From an uncultured delta proteobacterium (GTDB lineage: Bacteria; Desulfobacterota; Desulfovibrionia; Desulfovibrionales; Desulfovibrionaceae): a stretch of DNA of 64,000 bases. Below, one piece after another: positions 1 to 8,895 of the stretch. How positions within the stretch are numbered: position 1 is the first letter of the stretch; the number at the start of each line of letters is the position of its first letter. The stretch covers positions 465,458 to 529,457 of the forward strand of contig LT599019.1 in assembly GCA_900079685.1 (NCBI GenBank). The letters are read 5' to 3'. The notes under the pieces are model-generated. The model was not told the origin of the DNA. It was given only the letters and a program-made list of their open reading frames with translations, and did not search any database. Both the position numbers and the translations under genes were made by a program.

Positions 1-1229
1 TCGCGCGGCAGCCCATCTTTGACAAAAAAGGCTCCATCTGGGGATACGAACTGTTATACCGCAGGCCGCAACATCTGGATGCGGCGGACTTTTCCAGCGG
101 CGCCGTGGCAACGGCCAACGTCATCATTAACGGGTTCGAGACGGTCCGCCCGAGTCTGAAAAAAACGCAGAAAGTTCTGATAAACTTCACCAGCGACCTG
201 ATAGAAACCCAGGTCATCACGCTTTTGCCGGCCGAAACCTGCGTCGTGGAAATACTTGAGGACGTGCAGCCCACGCCCGAGGTGCTGAAAGCCGTCGTCG
301 CCATCAAAAAAGCCGGGTATACCATCGCGGTCGACGATTACATCGGCCAGGACAACCTGCAACCCTTCCTCCCGCTGGCGGACATCATCAAAATGGATGT
401 CCTGGGCCTCAGCCCGAAAGAAGTGGCGCACCAGATGCTGCAAATACGCGGCAGCAAATGTAAAGCGGAGCTTCTCGCCGAGAAGGTGGAAGACGAAAAA
501 AGCGCCGCCGTTTGCCGCGAACTCGGGTTCTCCCTGTTCCAGGGGTACTTTTTCAGCAAGCCCGAAATCATGCGGGGAAGAAAGGTCTCCACCTCCCAGG
601 CCGTGCGCATGCACATCCTCGCCCTGTGCGTCGGCGATTACGTGGATATCCGGGCTATCAGCGACGCGGTGCTGCACGACCCGGTCATCACGGCCCGGCT
701 CCTGCGGTTCGTCAACTCCGCCCATTTCGGGTTGCGCGGACCCATCCGGACGGTGCACCACGCGTTGACCCTCGTGGGGCCCATAACCTTCATGCAGTGG
801 CTGTGCGTCAACGTCCTGGCCACCCTGGAAAATTCTCTTATCTCGCACGAGTTGGCGTTCCTGGCCTCCCAGCGGGCCAAATTCATGGAATGCCTGGGCA
901 AGGACCTCGTCGCCCGCAAAGCCCTTCCGCCGGGTGTTTCCGTCTCCTCCCTCTTCCTGACGGGCCTGTTCTCGCTGCTTGAAAGCGTCATGAACATGCC
1001 GCTGGCCGAAATTCTGGACGGCGTCCCCCTTGACCCGGATGTGGCCACCGCCCTGACCGGCGGCGAAAGCCCATACAGCCCCTGGCTTAAGCTGATGAAC
1101 CTTTATGAGCGGGGCCAGTGGGAAGAAAGCATCACACTGGCAAAGCAGCTGAACCTGACGGAAAGGGCCCTGTCTTCCGCTTACACCAGCGCGCTGGAAT
1201 GGAGCGCCATATTTTTCCATGAAACATGA
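1..1229 (+). CDS. EAL-like/HDOD signalling protein, 5' end outside the window
   Basis: The reading frame is open from base 3, so the gene starts upstream. The first visible residues (RQPIFDKKGSIWGYELLYR) are the typical opening of YuxH-type EAL-HDOD proteins. Roughly the first 200 visible residues are a degenerate EAL fold: VEILEDV, AVDDY and DIIKMDVLG are present but the canonical metal-binding set looks incomplete. The remainder is an HDOD domain (DPVITARLLRFVNSAHFG). Members of this family usually act as signalling scaffolds rather than active c-di-GMP phosphodiesterases; that is family knowledge and was not tested here. It is followed by a terminator-like hairpin and a convergent operon. 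Confidence 0.85.
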   Translation, partial: ARQPIFDKKGSIWGYELLYRRPQHLDAADFSSGAVATANVIINGFETVRPSLKKTQKVLINFTSDLIETQVITLLPAETCVVEILEDVQPTPEVLKAVVAIKKAGYTIAVDDYIGQDNLQPFLPLADIIKMDVLGLSPKEVAHQMLQIRGSKCKAELLAEKVEDEKSAAVCRELGFSLFQGYFFSKPEIMRGRKVSTSQAVRMHILALCVGDYVDIRAISDAVLHDPVITARLLRFVNSAHFGLRGPIRTVHHALTLVGPITFMQWLCVNVLATLENSLISHELAFLASQRAKFMECLGKDLVARKALPPGVSVSSLFLTGLFSLLESVMNMPLAEILDGVPLDPDVATALTGGESPYSPWLKLMNLYERGQWEESITLAKQLNLTERALSSAYTSALEWSAIFFHET

Positions 1230-1253
1230 TGCCGACGGCAGCGGCATCCATGA

Positions 1254-1290
1254 AACGCGGCCTGCCCGGCAACGGGCAGGCCGTGTTGTA
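1254..1290. terminator. hairpin between convergent genes
   Basis: A 14-bp stem with one wobble pair (arms 1254-1267 and 1274-1287) lies between the HDOD gene and ybeY, which converge. The tail is only weakly T-rich. A smaller hairpin (1228-1248) lies just before it. The site could stop transcription from either side. Confidence 0.55.
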
Positions 1291-1311
1291 TCGGATGATT
1301 GTCTCCGGGGC

Positions 1312-1788
1312 TCAGTCCGGAAGAATTCCCGCCGCCGGCAAACCGGCTGCGAAGGCGGCGTCCTGCGCCGCATCCATGGCGGGTCCGTGATCCAGTCCGC
1401 TGACATGCGCCATGCCGTGCGCCAGAAGCCGCAACGTGTGTTCCGCCGCATCCTGGCCGTACAGCAGGCATTCCCGCTCAAGGGTATCAAGGGAAAGAAC
1501 CAGACTTGCCCCGCCCCGCGCGCCGTCCATGCAGGTGCCGGGGCAGGTGCCGGGGCAGGTGCCGGGGCCGGGCGGGAAGGAAAGGATATTGGTGGGGCCG
1601 GAGCAGCCGAGAAAATCCGCGTTCATCCGGCTGATGCCGCTGTCGTCCACCAGGGTAAGTTCCAGCGAAACCCCGTCCAGCCCGCAGGCGCGGCGCATGG
1701 CGGCCAGAACGGCCTCAAGCTCCCGGCGGGAGAACGGGCACTGCCAGGCAAAGCCCGCGCGCCGGAAAATGCGGATCTCCCCGCTCAT
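1312..1788 (-). CDS. ybeY: endoribonuclease YbeY (rRNA maturation/quality control)
   Basis: 158 residues, the usual family length. The metal-binding triad H-x3-H-x5-H is at residues 124, 128 and 134 (HGMAHVSGLDH). YbeY is a metal-dependent endoribonuclease of 16S rRNA processing and ribosome quality control. The start ATG overlaps the stop of the upstream 7TM-HD gene (ATGA), and the gene is third in the conserved phoH - 7TM-HD - ybeY order. Oddity: a PGTC tetrapeptide is repeated three times at residues 75-86, in the loop after the NILSFP strand where most homologues carry a short acidic segment. The usual GDI-type strand is altered to GGASLVLS. Confidence 0.9.
   Translation of the reverse strand: MSGEIRIFRRAGFAWQCPFSRRELEAVLAAMRRACGLDGVSLELTLVDDSGISRMNADFLGCSGPTNILSFPPGPGTCPGTCPGTCMDGARGGASLVLSLDTLERECLLYGQDAAEHTLRLLAHGMAHVSGLDHGPAMDAAQDAAFAAGLPAAGILPD
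1531..1566. repeat. 12-bp tandem repeat x3 inside ybeY
   Basis: Three perfect copies of GCAGGTGCCGGG. The unit is a multiple of three, so copy-number change by slippage would add or remove PGTC units without shifting the frame. Confidence 0.9.
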
Positions 1789-4187
1789 TGCGGCGGGATG
1801 GCGTAATCGCCGTCTTCCTCCAGCGGGGGCTCAACAGGGGGCTCCACAGAGGACGCAACAGGGGAGGCGGCGGGAGACGCGGCGGCAGGATGGGCAACGG
1901 GCTCCGCCGGGAGATCCGTCTCCAGCGGGCAGGCGATTTTTTCCGCGCACCGTTTCTGCCGTTCCCCATCAGCTTTCTCGACCGGTTTTTCCGGGTACTT
2001 GATGCGGTGATGGAACAGCCCCACAAGGACGTGCAGGAAGCTTTTCGAAAGCCTGTTCAAGTCCTTCATGGTCAAGTCCGTCTCGTCAAGCTGCCCCGAG
2101 GAAAACAGGCCCTTTATCACATTGTTGATGTGCATCTGCAGCCGGTTGGGCGTGGGGTCGTCCAGCGTGCGGCTGGAAGCTTCCACAATATCGGCCAGCA
2201 TGACAAGGGCCGCCTCGCGGGTTTGCGGCTTGGGCCCGGCGTAGCAATAATCGGCCTCGCTCGGGTTTTCTCCGAGGCGTTGCGCTTTCTGGAAAAAATA
2301 CGAAATAAGGTTGGTGCCGTGATGCTGCCTGATGATGTCGATGACTTCCGAACCGAGGCGGTGGTCCTGCGCGAGTTCCACCCCTTTCTTGACGTGGGAC
2401 AGCAAAATGAGCGCGCTCATGGACGGCGCGAGCTTGTTGTGCGGGTTATCCCTGCCGAACTGATTCTCGATGAAATAATCGGGGCGGGTTATTTTCCCCA
2501 CGTCATGGTACAGGGCGGCCACCTTGCACAGCATGGCATGGGCTTCAATGGCCTTGGCGCCGGATTCGACCAGCTGGGACACGATGAGGGAATGGTGGTA
2601 GGTCCCGGGCGCGTTAATCATGAGATCGCGCAGGATGGGCTGGTCCAGGTTGAGCAGCTCCATCAGACGGAAGCGGGTCACGTACCCGAACGCCATCTCC
2701 ATCAGCGGGGACAGCGCGAACACCACGCACAGGGACAGGGTGCCGCCCGCGAACACGGCCACGGCTTCCTGGAAATACCGCGTATGCACGCCGCCCTGGA
2801 TGAAGGTTGCGCCCGCCCACATGACGTACAGCCCGCCCAGAAGCGGGAAAATGGTCCCCACCACATCCTGGCGGCTCTGGGTCCGCACGATCAGCCAGGT
2901 ATTCCACATGGCCGAAAGAAAATAGAACAGGAACAGCGCCAGCGAGCCCTTGTACATGGCCGCGCTGAAAAAGGCGAGCAGCAGGCCGGTCGTCACGTAG
3001 CGCCTGGTCGAGAACAGCATGGCGGAAAGCCCGGCAAGACCGGCCAGCGGCATGGCGTAGGCGAGGGTCTCCGGCGAGAAGGTCGGGTTTATTTCCACCA
3101 GCTTCTGCCCGAGTTCCATCAACACCCTGGAACTTAACGCGACCCCGGCCACAAGCAGCGCGATGAAGACCAGGTCTTTCTGGCTCACCGGGCTCGAAGC
3201 CTTTCCGCTGGGTGAGAAAAACAGGCCGGAGGCGATAATGAAGGCAATGCAGACCAGACCGATAAAATAGGTATGCCGGAAAAAATCCGCCTGCCGCTGC
3301 CCCAGCGACTGGAGTTTCATCTGCTGTTCCGGCGTCACGCGCTCGCCCTGACGGACGATGATTTCCCCTCTCTGCACGCGGTAGACCGTCGGCTCCATGG
3401 CTTCCACGGCTTCGGCGGTCCGGGTTTTCGTCAGCTCATAGTTAGGGATGAGCGTCGGCGCGAGGAGCATCTCCACGATCTGCTGGCCCGCGCGTCTGGC
3501 CACCACGCTTTTGTTGGGGAGCGAACGGAGCATGATCCCCAACTCCGCCTGCGCCATGCGCACGTCGGGAATAAGCTGGGGCTCGGTGTACATGGTCTCA
3601 TGGCCGTCGCGCACGTTGCGCACGATGATGCCGCCCTGGGATCCCAGCAGCAGCCGGATATCCGCGACAATGCCGCCGGAGAAGCGCTGCTCCATCCAGG
3701 GAAGAATGTCCTCAAGAACCATGGCCTGCGTAGCGGGCTCGGTCAACACCTGGAACACGCGGGGAGAAAGCTCCTCCCCGACCTGTTCGGCAAAGGCGCT
3801 GCGGGCCTGCTCCTTGGCTTCCAGCGTGGGCGCGGCGTTGACCGCCGTAAAAAACGCCTGGATGCGGTGCCGGAGCGCGTTGAGGCCGTCGGGCATCAGA
3901 TCGCAGACAAGGGGCTGCATGGCGCGCATCTGCTCGCGGCGGTTTTCCGTGGCCCTGTTGTCCTTGACCACAAACCCGTGCTCGGCCACGATGTCCGCCG
4001 TCGCGACTTCCCCGGCCAGAAACCGGCGGGTGGGCCCGGCGTCAAGATTGACGCTGGCCACCGCGCACAGCGCAATGAGCGTGGCAAAAAGCACGGCCGC
4101 GCCGCGGCCGAGGTGGTGCTCCTCGCGCCATTGGGTCAGCCGCGTCTTTTTCCGGTCAAAATTAGTCTGTATTTTTATGTTGGTCAT
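1785..4187 (-). CDS. 7TM-HD (PgpH-type) membrane phosphohydrolase
   Basis: 800 residues. An N-terminal membrane anchor (about 27-47) is followed by a large extracytoplasmic 7TMR-HDED region, a block of about seven hydrophobic segments (about 300-490) and a cytoplasmic HD domain containing HHSLIVSQL and YHDVGKI. Family members such as Listeria PgpH hydrolyse c-di-AMP; by homology this is a candidate cyclic-dinucleotide phosphodiesterase, although the substrate is not shown here. The last 70 residues are a low-complexity Pro/Ala/Glu tail. It overlaps phoH by 26 bp upstream and ybeY by 4 bp downstream, so the three genes are probably translationally coupled. Confidence 0.88.
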   Translation of the reverse strand: MTNIKIQTNFDRKKTRLTQWREEHHLGRGAAVLFATLIALCAVASVNLDAGPTRRFLAGEVATADIVAEHGFVVKDNRATENRREQMRAMQPLVCDLMPDGLNALRHRIQAFFTAVNAAPTLEAKEQARSAFAEQVGEELSPRVFQVLTEPATQAMVLEDILPWMEQRFSGGIVADIRLLLGSQGGIIVRNVRDGHETMYTEPQLIPDVRMAQAELGIMLRSLPNKSVVARRAGQQIVEMLLAPTLIPNYELTKTRTAEAVEAMEPTVYRVQRGEIIVRQGERVTPEQQMKLQSLGQRQADFFRHTYFIGLVCIAFIIASGLFFSPSGKASSPVSQKDLVFIALLVAGVALSSRVLMELGQKLVEINPTFSPETLAYAMPLAGLAGLSAMLFSTRRYVTTGLLLAFFSAAMYKGSLALFLFYFLSAMWNTWLIVRTQSRQDVVGTIFPLLGGLYVMWAGATFIQGGVHTRYFQEAVAVFAGGTLSLCVVFALSPLMEMAFGYVTRFRLMELLNLDQPILRDLMINAPGTYHHSLIVSQLVESGAKAIEAHAMLCKVAALYHDVGKITRPDYFIENQFGRDNPHNKLAPSMSALILLSHVKKGVELAQDHRLGSEVIDIIRQHHGTNLISYFFQKAQRLGENPSEADYCYAGPKPQTREAALVMLADIVEASSRTLDDPTPNRLQMHINNVIKGLFSSGQLDETDLTMKDLNRLSKSFLHVLVGLFHHRIKYPEKPVEKADGERQKRCAEKIACPLETDLPAEPVAHPAAASPAASPVASSVEPPVEPPLEEDGDYAIPPQ

Positions 4188-5202
4188 ATGCCTTCACTAC
4201 TCTTCCGACCAGGGGGTGGCGCAGGACATCGCTTTCGTCAAAACGAAGCATGCGGATGCCTTCCACGTCCCGCAGCACGGACAAGGCCTGAACAAGCCCC
4301 GAGCGGGGCGCCGCCTTGCCGCTTTCCGGCAGGTCGATCTGGGTCGTATCGCCGGTAATGGCCGTTTTTGACCCGAACCCCATCCTGGTCAGAAACATTT
4401 TCATCTGTTCCGTGGTGGTATTCTGGGCCTCGTCCAAAATGATAAACGAATCGTTAAGGGTTCTGCCCCGCATGAACGCAAGGGGCGCAACTTCAATTAC
4501 CCCCGTCTCCAGCATCTCCGCGACCCGCTCAAAATCCAGCATGTCGTGCAGCGCGTCGTACAGAGGGCGCAAGTAAGGGTTTATCTTCTGGGCGAGGTCG
4601 CCGGGCAGAAAACCCAGCCGTTCTCCGGCTTCCACCGCGGGCCTGGTCAAAATAATACGCTTGACCCGTTTGGCAAGGAGCATGGACAACGCAACGGCAA
4701 CCGCCAGATATGTTTTGCCCGTTCCCGCGGGCCCCACGGCAAAGGTCATGTCCGCCTCGCGCAGCGCGGCCACATAATCCCGCTGGCTCAAGGTCTTGGG
4801 GCTGATCGTCCGGCGGGGGGATACCACGAACACGGCATCGCGGAATATCTTGGCGATATCCGCGTCCGCATCGCGCTCCAGCATGCCGAAGGCGTATTCC
4901 ATATCTCTGGGGTGCAGGGGGTGGCCGGCTTTCAAAAGCGCGTACAACTGCGTGAGACAGTTTTTTACGAGGGCTCGCGCACCGTCCTCCCCTTCGATGG
5001 ACACGGCAAGGCCGCGCGACCCGATGGATGTGCCCGACCGTTCCGCGATAAGGCGCAGGTGTGCGTTTTGCGGCCCGAACAGGGTATTGGCGAGAGTCGC
5101 GTCGTCAAACACGAGGGTTTTGGCGGCCTGGCCCGCGGCCTCGTCCGAGGCGCAGGAGCCGGTACCAACGGAGGACGACTCGGTGCAGGGCGTTATACTC
5201 AC
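4162..5202 (-). CDS. phoH: PhoH-like P-loop ATPase (YbeZ type)
   Basis: 346 residues. Walker A is GPAGTGKT at 157-164 and Walker B/DEAQ is ILDEAQN near 255; both match the PhoH/YbeZ ATPase core (TRPAVEAGERLGFLPGDL). An N-terminal KH-like part precedes the core. YbeZ partners YbeY in RNA metabolism, and the shared operon supports that role here. The N-terminal 25 residues are low-complexity, so a slightly later start is possible. Confidence 0.9.
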   Translation of the reverse strand: MSITPCTESSSVGTGSCASDEAAGQAAKTLVFDDATLANTLFGPQNAHLRLIAERSGTSIGSRGLAVSIEGEDGARALVKNCLTQLYALLKAGHPLHPRDMEYAFGMLERDADADIAKIFRDAVFVVSPRRTISPKTLSQRDYVAALREADMTFAVGPAGTGKTYLAVAVALSMLLAKRVKRIILTRPAVEAGERLGFLPGDLAQKINPYLRPLYDALHDMLDFERVAEMLETGVIEVAPLAFMRGRTLNDSFIILDEAQNTTTEQMKMFLTRMGFGSKTAITGDTTQIDLPESGKAAPRSGLVQALSVLRDVEGIRMLRFDESDVLRHPLVGRVVKAYDQHKNTD

Positions 5203-5289
5203 GACGCTCTAATAGCCTGTTTCCGCCCTCCCGTCCAATGGTTTTCACCGCCTGCGCAAAGCCCGCCCGCCGCCCGCCTTTTGCCGCAT

Positions 5290-5306
5290 TGGCACGCTGT
5301 GTGCAT
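5290..5306 (+). promoter_or_regulatory. candidate sigma-54 promoter
   Basis: TGGCAC-N5-GTGCAT, one mismatch from the sigma-54 -24/-12 consensus (TGGCAC-N5-TTGCAT). It lies 55 bp before the start codon at 5361. Two better sigma-54 sites in this window precede flagellar genes. Confidence 0.6.
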
Positions 5307-5360
5307 TTTACGGAACGGACAGCATACCCGGAAAAAATTGCCGGAAAACCGGAGGACGCC

Positions 5361-6020
5361 ATGACCGTTCGCGCGACCAGCACCAACGCCAACTACCTCA
5401 ATGCCTACAGCATGTACCAGGACCTGTACGCCAAAAATACCAAGACCTCGGACAGCAACACGGCCATTGCCGGCAATTACACGACGTCCGGCACCCAGGC
5501 GACCAGCGGCCTTCTGACGGCCCAGGGCCGCGACGAACTGTCCAAGGCACTCGACGCCATGAAAAAGGCCGGCTACACGCGGTTCACGTTCAACGATGTG
5601 GAAGATTACCGCAAGAACCTGGAATCCGAGTTTTCCAAAACCGTCAAGGCCGACCTCAAGGAAATGGGCGTGGACCCGGATATTACATTCAACCTGGTGC
5701 TGGACGCCAACGGCAACCTCAAGGTCATCAGCGACCACGCGGACAAGGCCGCCGTTGAAGCGTATTTTGAGGACAACCCGGAAATGGTCGACGTGTTCAA
5801 ACACATCCAGGCGCTTTCCAACCTCAAAAAGGCCCAAAGCCGCGCGCCGGACCAGGCCGCGGAATTTACCCGCAACATGAAGCTCAGCCTCCAGGCCGAA
5901 GCCGTGCAAGCATTTTTTGCCGCCACGGACAACAACGGCGCGGATTATTTCAGCCAGATCGCCACGTTCGGCTCCAACGACGCAACGTCGTTCCTGCTGG
6001 GGCTCAACCAGTCCGTATAA
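5361..6020 (+). CDS. uncharacterised 219-residue protein, possibly flagellar regulon
   Basis: I do not recognise the family. The ATG at 5361 follows a GGAGG Shine-Dalgarno at 5351-5355; the longer frame from 5061 runs antisense through phoH and crosses the sigma-54 site, so the later start is preferred. The protein is soluble, with a Ser/Thr/Asn-rich N-terminus (MTVRATSTNANYLNAYSMYQ) and mixed alpha/beta sequence afterwards (AYFEDNPEMVDVFKHIQAL). It has no signal peptide, membrane segment or cysteine. The sigma-54-like promoter suggests co-expression with flagellar genes; this is inference. Confidence 0.75.
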   Translation: MTVRATSTNANYLNAYSMYQDLYAKNTKTSDSNTAIAGNYTTSGTQATSGLLTAQGRDELSKALDAMKKAGYTRFTFNDVEDYRKNLESEFSKTVKADLKEMGVDPDITFNLVLDANGNLKVISDHADKAAVEAYFEDNPEMVDVFKHIQALSNLKKAQSRAPDQAAEFTRNMKLSLQAEAVQAFFAATDNNGADYFSQIATFGSNDATSFLLGLNQSV

Positions 6021-6329
6021 CAGACTCGAGCCAGGACTGACACGGCATCACGGACGGCGAGCCGTCATCGTAAAATAGTAAATTCGATATACAATAATGG
6101 ATAAGCACGCCCGAGGCATGGGGTTGTGTTTATCCGTTCTCTCTTTTATATTCCCCGCGTGCGGAAATTTAAAATCCTTTGCATGCTGCGTTATTTGCGA
6201 TATAGTCAAAAATGTGATGTTGTTCTCTTTCATATAGGCTTTTCTGTACTGTTGCGATACCGTCAAGCACAACGCGGCGAACCGGGCCGGCGCGCTGTCC
6301 AAGGTTCCGTGCCCGCTCCTGAAAAATGT
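6021..6329 (+). other. AT-rich intergenic region
   Basis: About 300 bp, clearly more AT-rich than the flanks. It contains an imperfect hairpin at about 6099-6136 (GGATAAGCAC pairing with GTGTTTATCC) followed by a pyrimidine-rich run, which may terminate the upstream gene. The rest probably holds the promoter of the methyltransferase, but I could not single out a convincing -35/-10 pair. An open frame through it (from 6126) has no coding character. Confidence 0.5.
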
Positions 6330-7007
6330 ATGAAAAATGCCATGCCCGCTGATACAAAGCGCGGTTTTTCCTCCGACAGGCTCATGGACTTCCTCAGAGT
6401 CGAGATGGGGTTTGTCAAGGAATTCGCCTGTTCGCCGTTTCAGGTCGGCTCCATCTGTCCCAGCAGCCGGGCGCTGGCCGGCCAGCTTGTCAGTCTGGCC
6501 CGGGATGCGGCGGAATACGCGCCTCTCGCGGCAACCGAGGGGCTCATCATCGACCTCGGCACCGGCCCCGGCCCCGTGACCGGGGAGTTGCTCCGCGCCG
6601 GGATTTCCCCCGGGCGCATTGTGGCCGTGGAACGCTCGCCCTCCTTTGCCCGGACGTTCCGCCAGCGGTACCGCCAGGTCCCGCTTCTCATCGGGGACGC
6701 GGTCGACCTGCGCCAGATGCTGGCCGAAAAATACCCGGACAGCCCCGTCGCGGCCATCATCTCGTCCCTGCCGTTCCGCGCCATCCCCCGGAAAATCGCC
6801 GTGCGGATATTGCGGGAACTGCACGAAACGCTGCTTGAACGCGGGGGCGTTCTTATCCAGTATTCCTACGCCTGGTGGATGAAACACGCTCTCAGCGAAT
6901 CAGGATTTTCCCCCCGCGTGTCCAGGCTGGTTCTGCAAAACGTGCCCCCGGCGCGGGTGGAAGCGTACGTGGCCGAGCCGGAATACCGTCCGAAGCTGAT
7001 GCTGTGA
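6330..7007 (+). CDS. PmtA-like phospholipid N-methyltransferase
   Basis: 225 residues from the ATG at 6330. The opening FVKEFACSPFQVGSICPSSRALA is the PmtA-type signature, followed by a class I SAM-binding motif (IIDLGTGPGPVTGELL), the acidic strand-2 residue (VAVERS) and ISSLPFRAIP. Family members methylate phosphatidylethanolamine at the cytoplasmic membrane face. Genes for phosphatidylserine synthase and decarboxylase, which make PE, occur in the same window. An rRNA adenine dimethylase-like activity is the alternative. No strong Shine-Dalgarno precedes 6330; the ATG at 6342 is another option. Confidence 0.75.
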   Translation: MKNAMPADTKRGFSSDRLMDFLRVEMGFVKEFACSPFQVGSICPSSRALAGQLVSLARDAAEYAPLAATEGLIIDLGTGPGPVTGELLRAGISPGRIVAVERSPSFARTFRQRYRQVPLLIGDAVDLRQMLAEKYPDSPVAAIISSLPFRAIPRKIAVRILRELHETLLERGGVLIQYSYAWWMKHALSESGFSPRVSRLVLQNVPPARVEAYVAEPEYRPKLML

Positions 7008-7057
7008 TTCCGAGTGAACGCCGCGGGAGCAACCGCTCCACGCTCTTTCTTCCAAAA

Positions 7058-7090
7058 CGCCCGTTTGCCCGCTGAAACGGGCGCTTTGCT
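7058..7090 (+). terminator. rho-independent terminator of the methyltransferase
   Basis: Nine-bp perfect stem (CGCCCGTTT, 7058-7066, with 7075-7083) followed by CTTTGCTT. Confidence 0.65.
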
Positions 7091-7248
7091 TGCCAATTCC
7101 GCCGACGGCATTAATTCATTGCTCTGAACGGCAGTGTGGTTTATAGCCTCCACAACATACCGGGAAAAATTTTCTCTTCCCGAACCATTCCCCCGTGCGG
7201 CCACGGGCGCGCAGCCGTCCGTAACACGTAACGATTCCAAGGATATAT

Positions 7249-8829
7249 ATGAGCAACCGTTTTGATGAACTGCCCCTTTCCAAAGAACTTCTGAAAGCCA
7301 TTGAAGACATGGGGTTTGAAGAAGCCACCCCCATCCAGACGCTGGCCATTCCCGCGCTTCTCGAAGGGCATGATATAATCGGCCAGGCCCAGACGGGCAC
7401 CGGTAAAACCGCCGCTTTCGGCATCCCCCTGCTTGAAGGGGTCAACACCAAAAGCAAACAGGTTCAGGGCCTTGTGCTCTGCCCTACGCGCGAGTTGGCC
7501 ATCCAGGTCGCCGCGGAGCTGACCTCCCTTGCCGCGCGCAAAAAAGGCGTGTTCATTCTGCCCGTCTATGGCGGGCAGCCCATGGACAGGCAGCTGCGCG
7601 CCCTCTCACGGGGAGTGCAGGTGGTCGTGGGCACGCCCGGCCGCGTCATGGACCACATGGACAGGCGTACGCTCGATCTTAGCGCCGTGCGGTTCGCCGT
7701 GCTCGACGAAGCGGATGAAATGCTGGACATGGGCTTTTTCGAGGATATGGAGACCATCCTCGCGGATACGCCCCAGGACTGCCAGAAAGCCATGTTCTCC
7801 GCCACCATGCCCGCCGGCATCCAGAGCCTCGCGGAGCGCTTTCTCCGCGACCCCAAAACCTTGAAGATAACGCAAAAACGCCTGACCGTGCCCACCATCG
7901 AGCAGATCTGGTTCGAAGTGCGCCAGCATCAGAAACTCGATGCGCTCTGCCGCGTGCTCGATACCTGGAACCCGAACCGGGCCATCGTGTTCTGCTCGAC
8001 CAAGCACGGCACGGACGAGCTCGTCAGCAACCTCCAGGGCAGGGGCTATCAGGCGGACGCCCTGCACGGGAACCTTTCCCAGACCCAGCGCGACCGGGTC
8101 ATGGCCCGCTTCCGGAGCGGAACCCTCGATATCCTGGCGGCCACGGACGTTGCCGCGCGCGGCCTTGACGTGGACGATGTGAACGCGGTCATCAACTATG
8201 ATATCCCCAACGGCGCGGAAAACTACGTCCACCGCATCGGCCGCACCGGCCGGGCCGGCAAGACCGGCAAGGCCTTCACCTTTGTGACCCCGCGCGAGAC
8301 GTACGCCCTGCGCGACATAGCGCACCGCACCAAGGCCCCGATAACCCAGGCCCAGCTGCCGAGCCGGTTCGAGGTGGCCAACATCAAAACCGCGCAGCTT
8401 CTGGAAGAAGTGCGCGCGGTCATCACGGAAAACAATCTTGCCAAACACACCCTGATGGTGGAAAAATTCCTGGAAGGCGACGAAACCAGCATGCAGATGG
8501 CCGCCGCGCTCCTGAAAATGCTCATGAAGCGCGAATTCGGCGAAGCGGACTTCCCCGAGGAAAAACGGGCCAAGCACGAGCTGTCCGGCGATACCGTCCG
8601 GCTGTTTTTCAACCTCGGGCACAAGGCGAAAATCGGCCCGCGCGACATCGTCGGCGCCATCACCGGCGAAACCGGCCTGCCCGGCCGCATTGTGGGCTCC
8701 ATTGAAATACGGGACCGCTTCTCCTTCGCGGACGTGCCCGCGGAGCATGCGGACGCCATCATCCAGGCGCTTGACGGCTCCAAACTGCGCGGCTGCCGCC
8801 TGGGCGTGGACAAGGCAACCCCCAAATAA
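7249..8829 (+). CDS. DEAD-box ATP-dependent RNA helicase with DbpA-type RNA-binding domain
   Basis: 526 residues. Helicase motifs in order: Q motif (FEEATPIQ), motif I AQTGTGKT, PTRELA, TPGR, DEAD (VLDEADEM), SAT, and in the second RecA fold ATDVAARGLD and HRIGRTGRAG. The C-terminal 75 residues (VRLFFNLGHKAKIGPRDIVGAI) match the DbpA RNA-binding domain found in DeaD/CsdA and DbpA. Likely role: unwinding structured RNA in ribosome assembly or mRNA turnover. Its 240-bp upstream region has a terminator and an otherwise unassigned leader. Confidence 0.93.
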   Translation: MSNRFDELPLSKELLKAIEDMGFEEATPIQTLAIPALLEGHDIIGQAQTGTGKTAAFGIPLLEGVNTKSKQVQGLVLCPTRELAIQVAAELTSLAARKKGVFILPVYGGQPMDRQLRALSRGVQVVVGTPGRVMDHMDRRTLDLSAVRFAVLDEADEMLDMGFFEDMETILADTPQDCQKAMFSATMPAGIQSLAERFLRDPKTLKITQKRLTVPTIEQIWFEVRQHQKLDALCRVLDTWNPNRAIVFCSTKHGTDELVSNLQGRGYQADALHGNLSQTQRDRVMARFRSGTLDILAATDVAARGLDVDDVNAVINYDIPNGAENYVHRIGRTGRAGKTGKAFTFVTPRETYALRDIAHRTKAPITQAQLPSRFEVANIKTAQLLEEVRAVITENNLAKHTLMVEKFLEGDETSMQMAAALLKMLMKREFGEADFPEEKRAKHELSGDTVRLFFNLGHKAKIGPRDIVGAITGETGLPGRIVGSIEIRDRFSFADVPAEHADAIIQALDGSKLRGCRLGVDKATPK

Positions 8830-8834
8830 CCCGA

Positions 8835-8869
8835 TGCCGGGGCGCATTCGCCGCGGATGCGCCCCGGCA
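8835..8869. terminator. strong hairpin after the helicase gene
   Basis: Perfect 13-bp GC-rich stem (8835-8847 with 8857-8869), loop of 9. No T-run follows, so it may attenuate or protect the mRNA end rather than terminate fully. Confidence 0.5.
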
Positions 8870-8895
8870 GTGGAATAAACCGGACGGAAAAGGCC

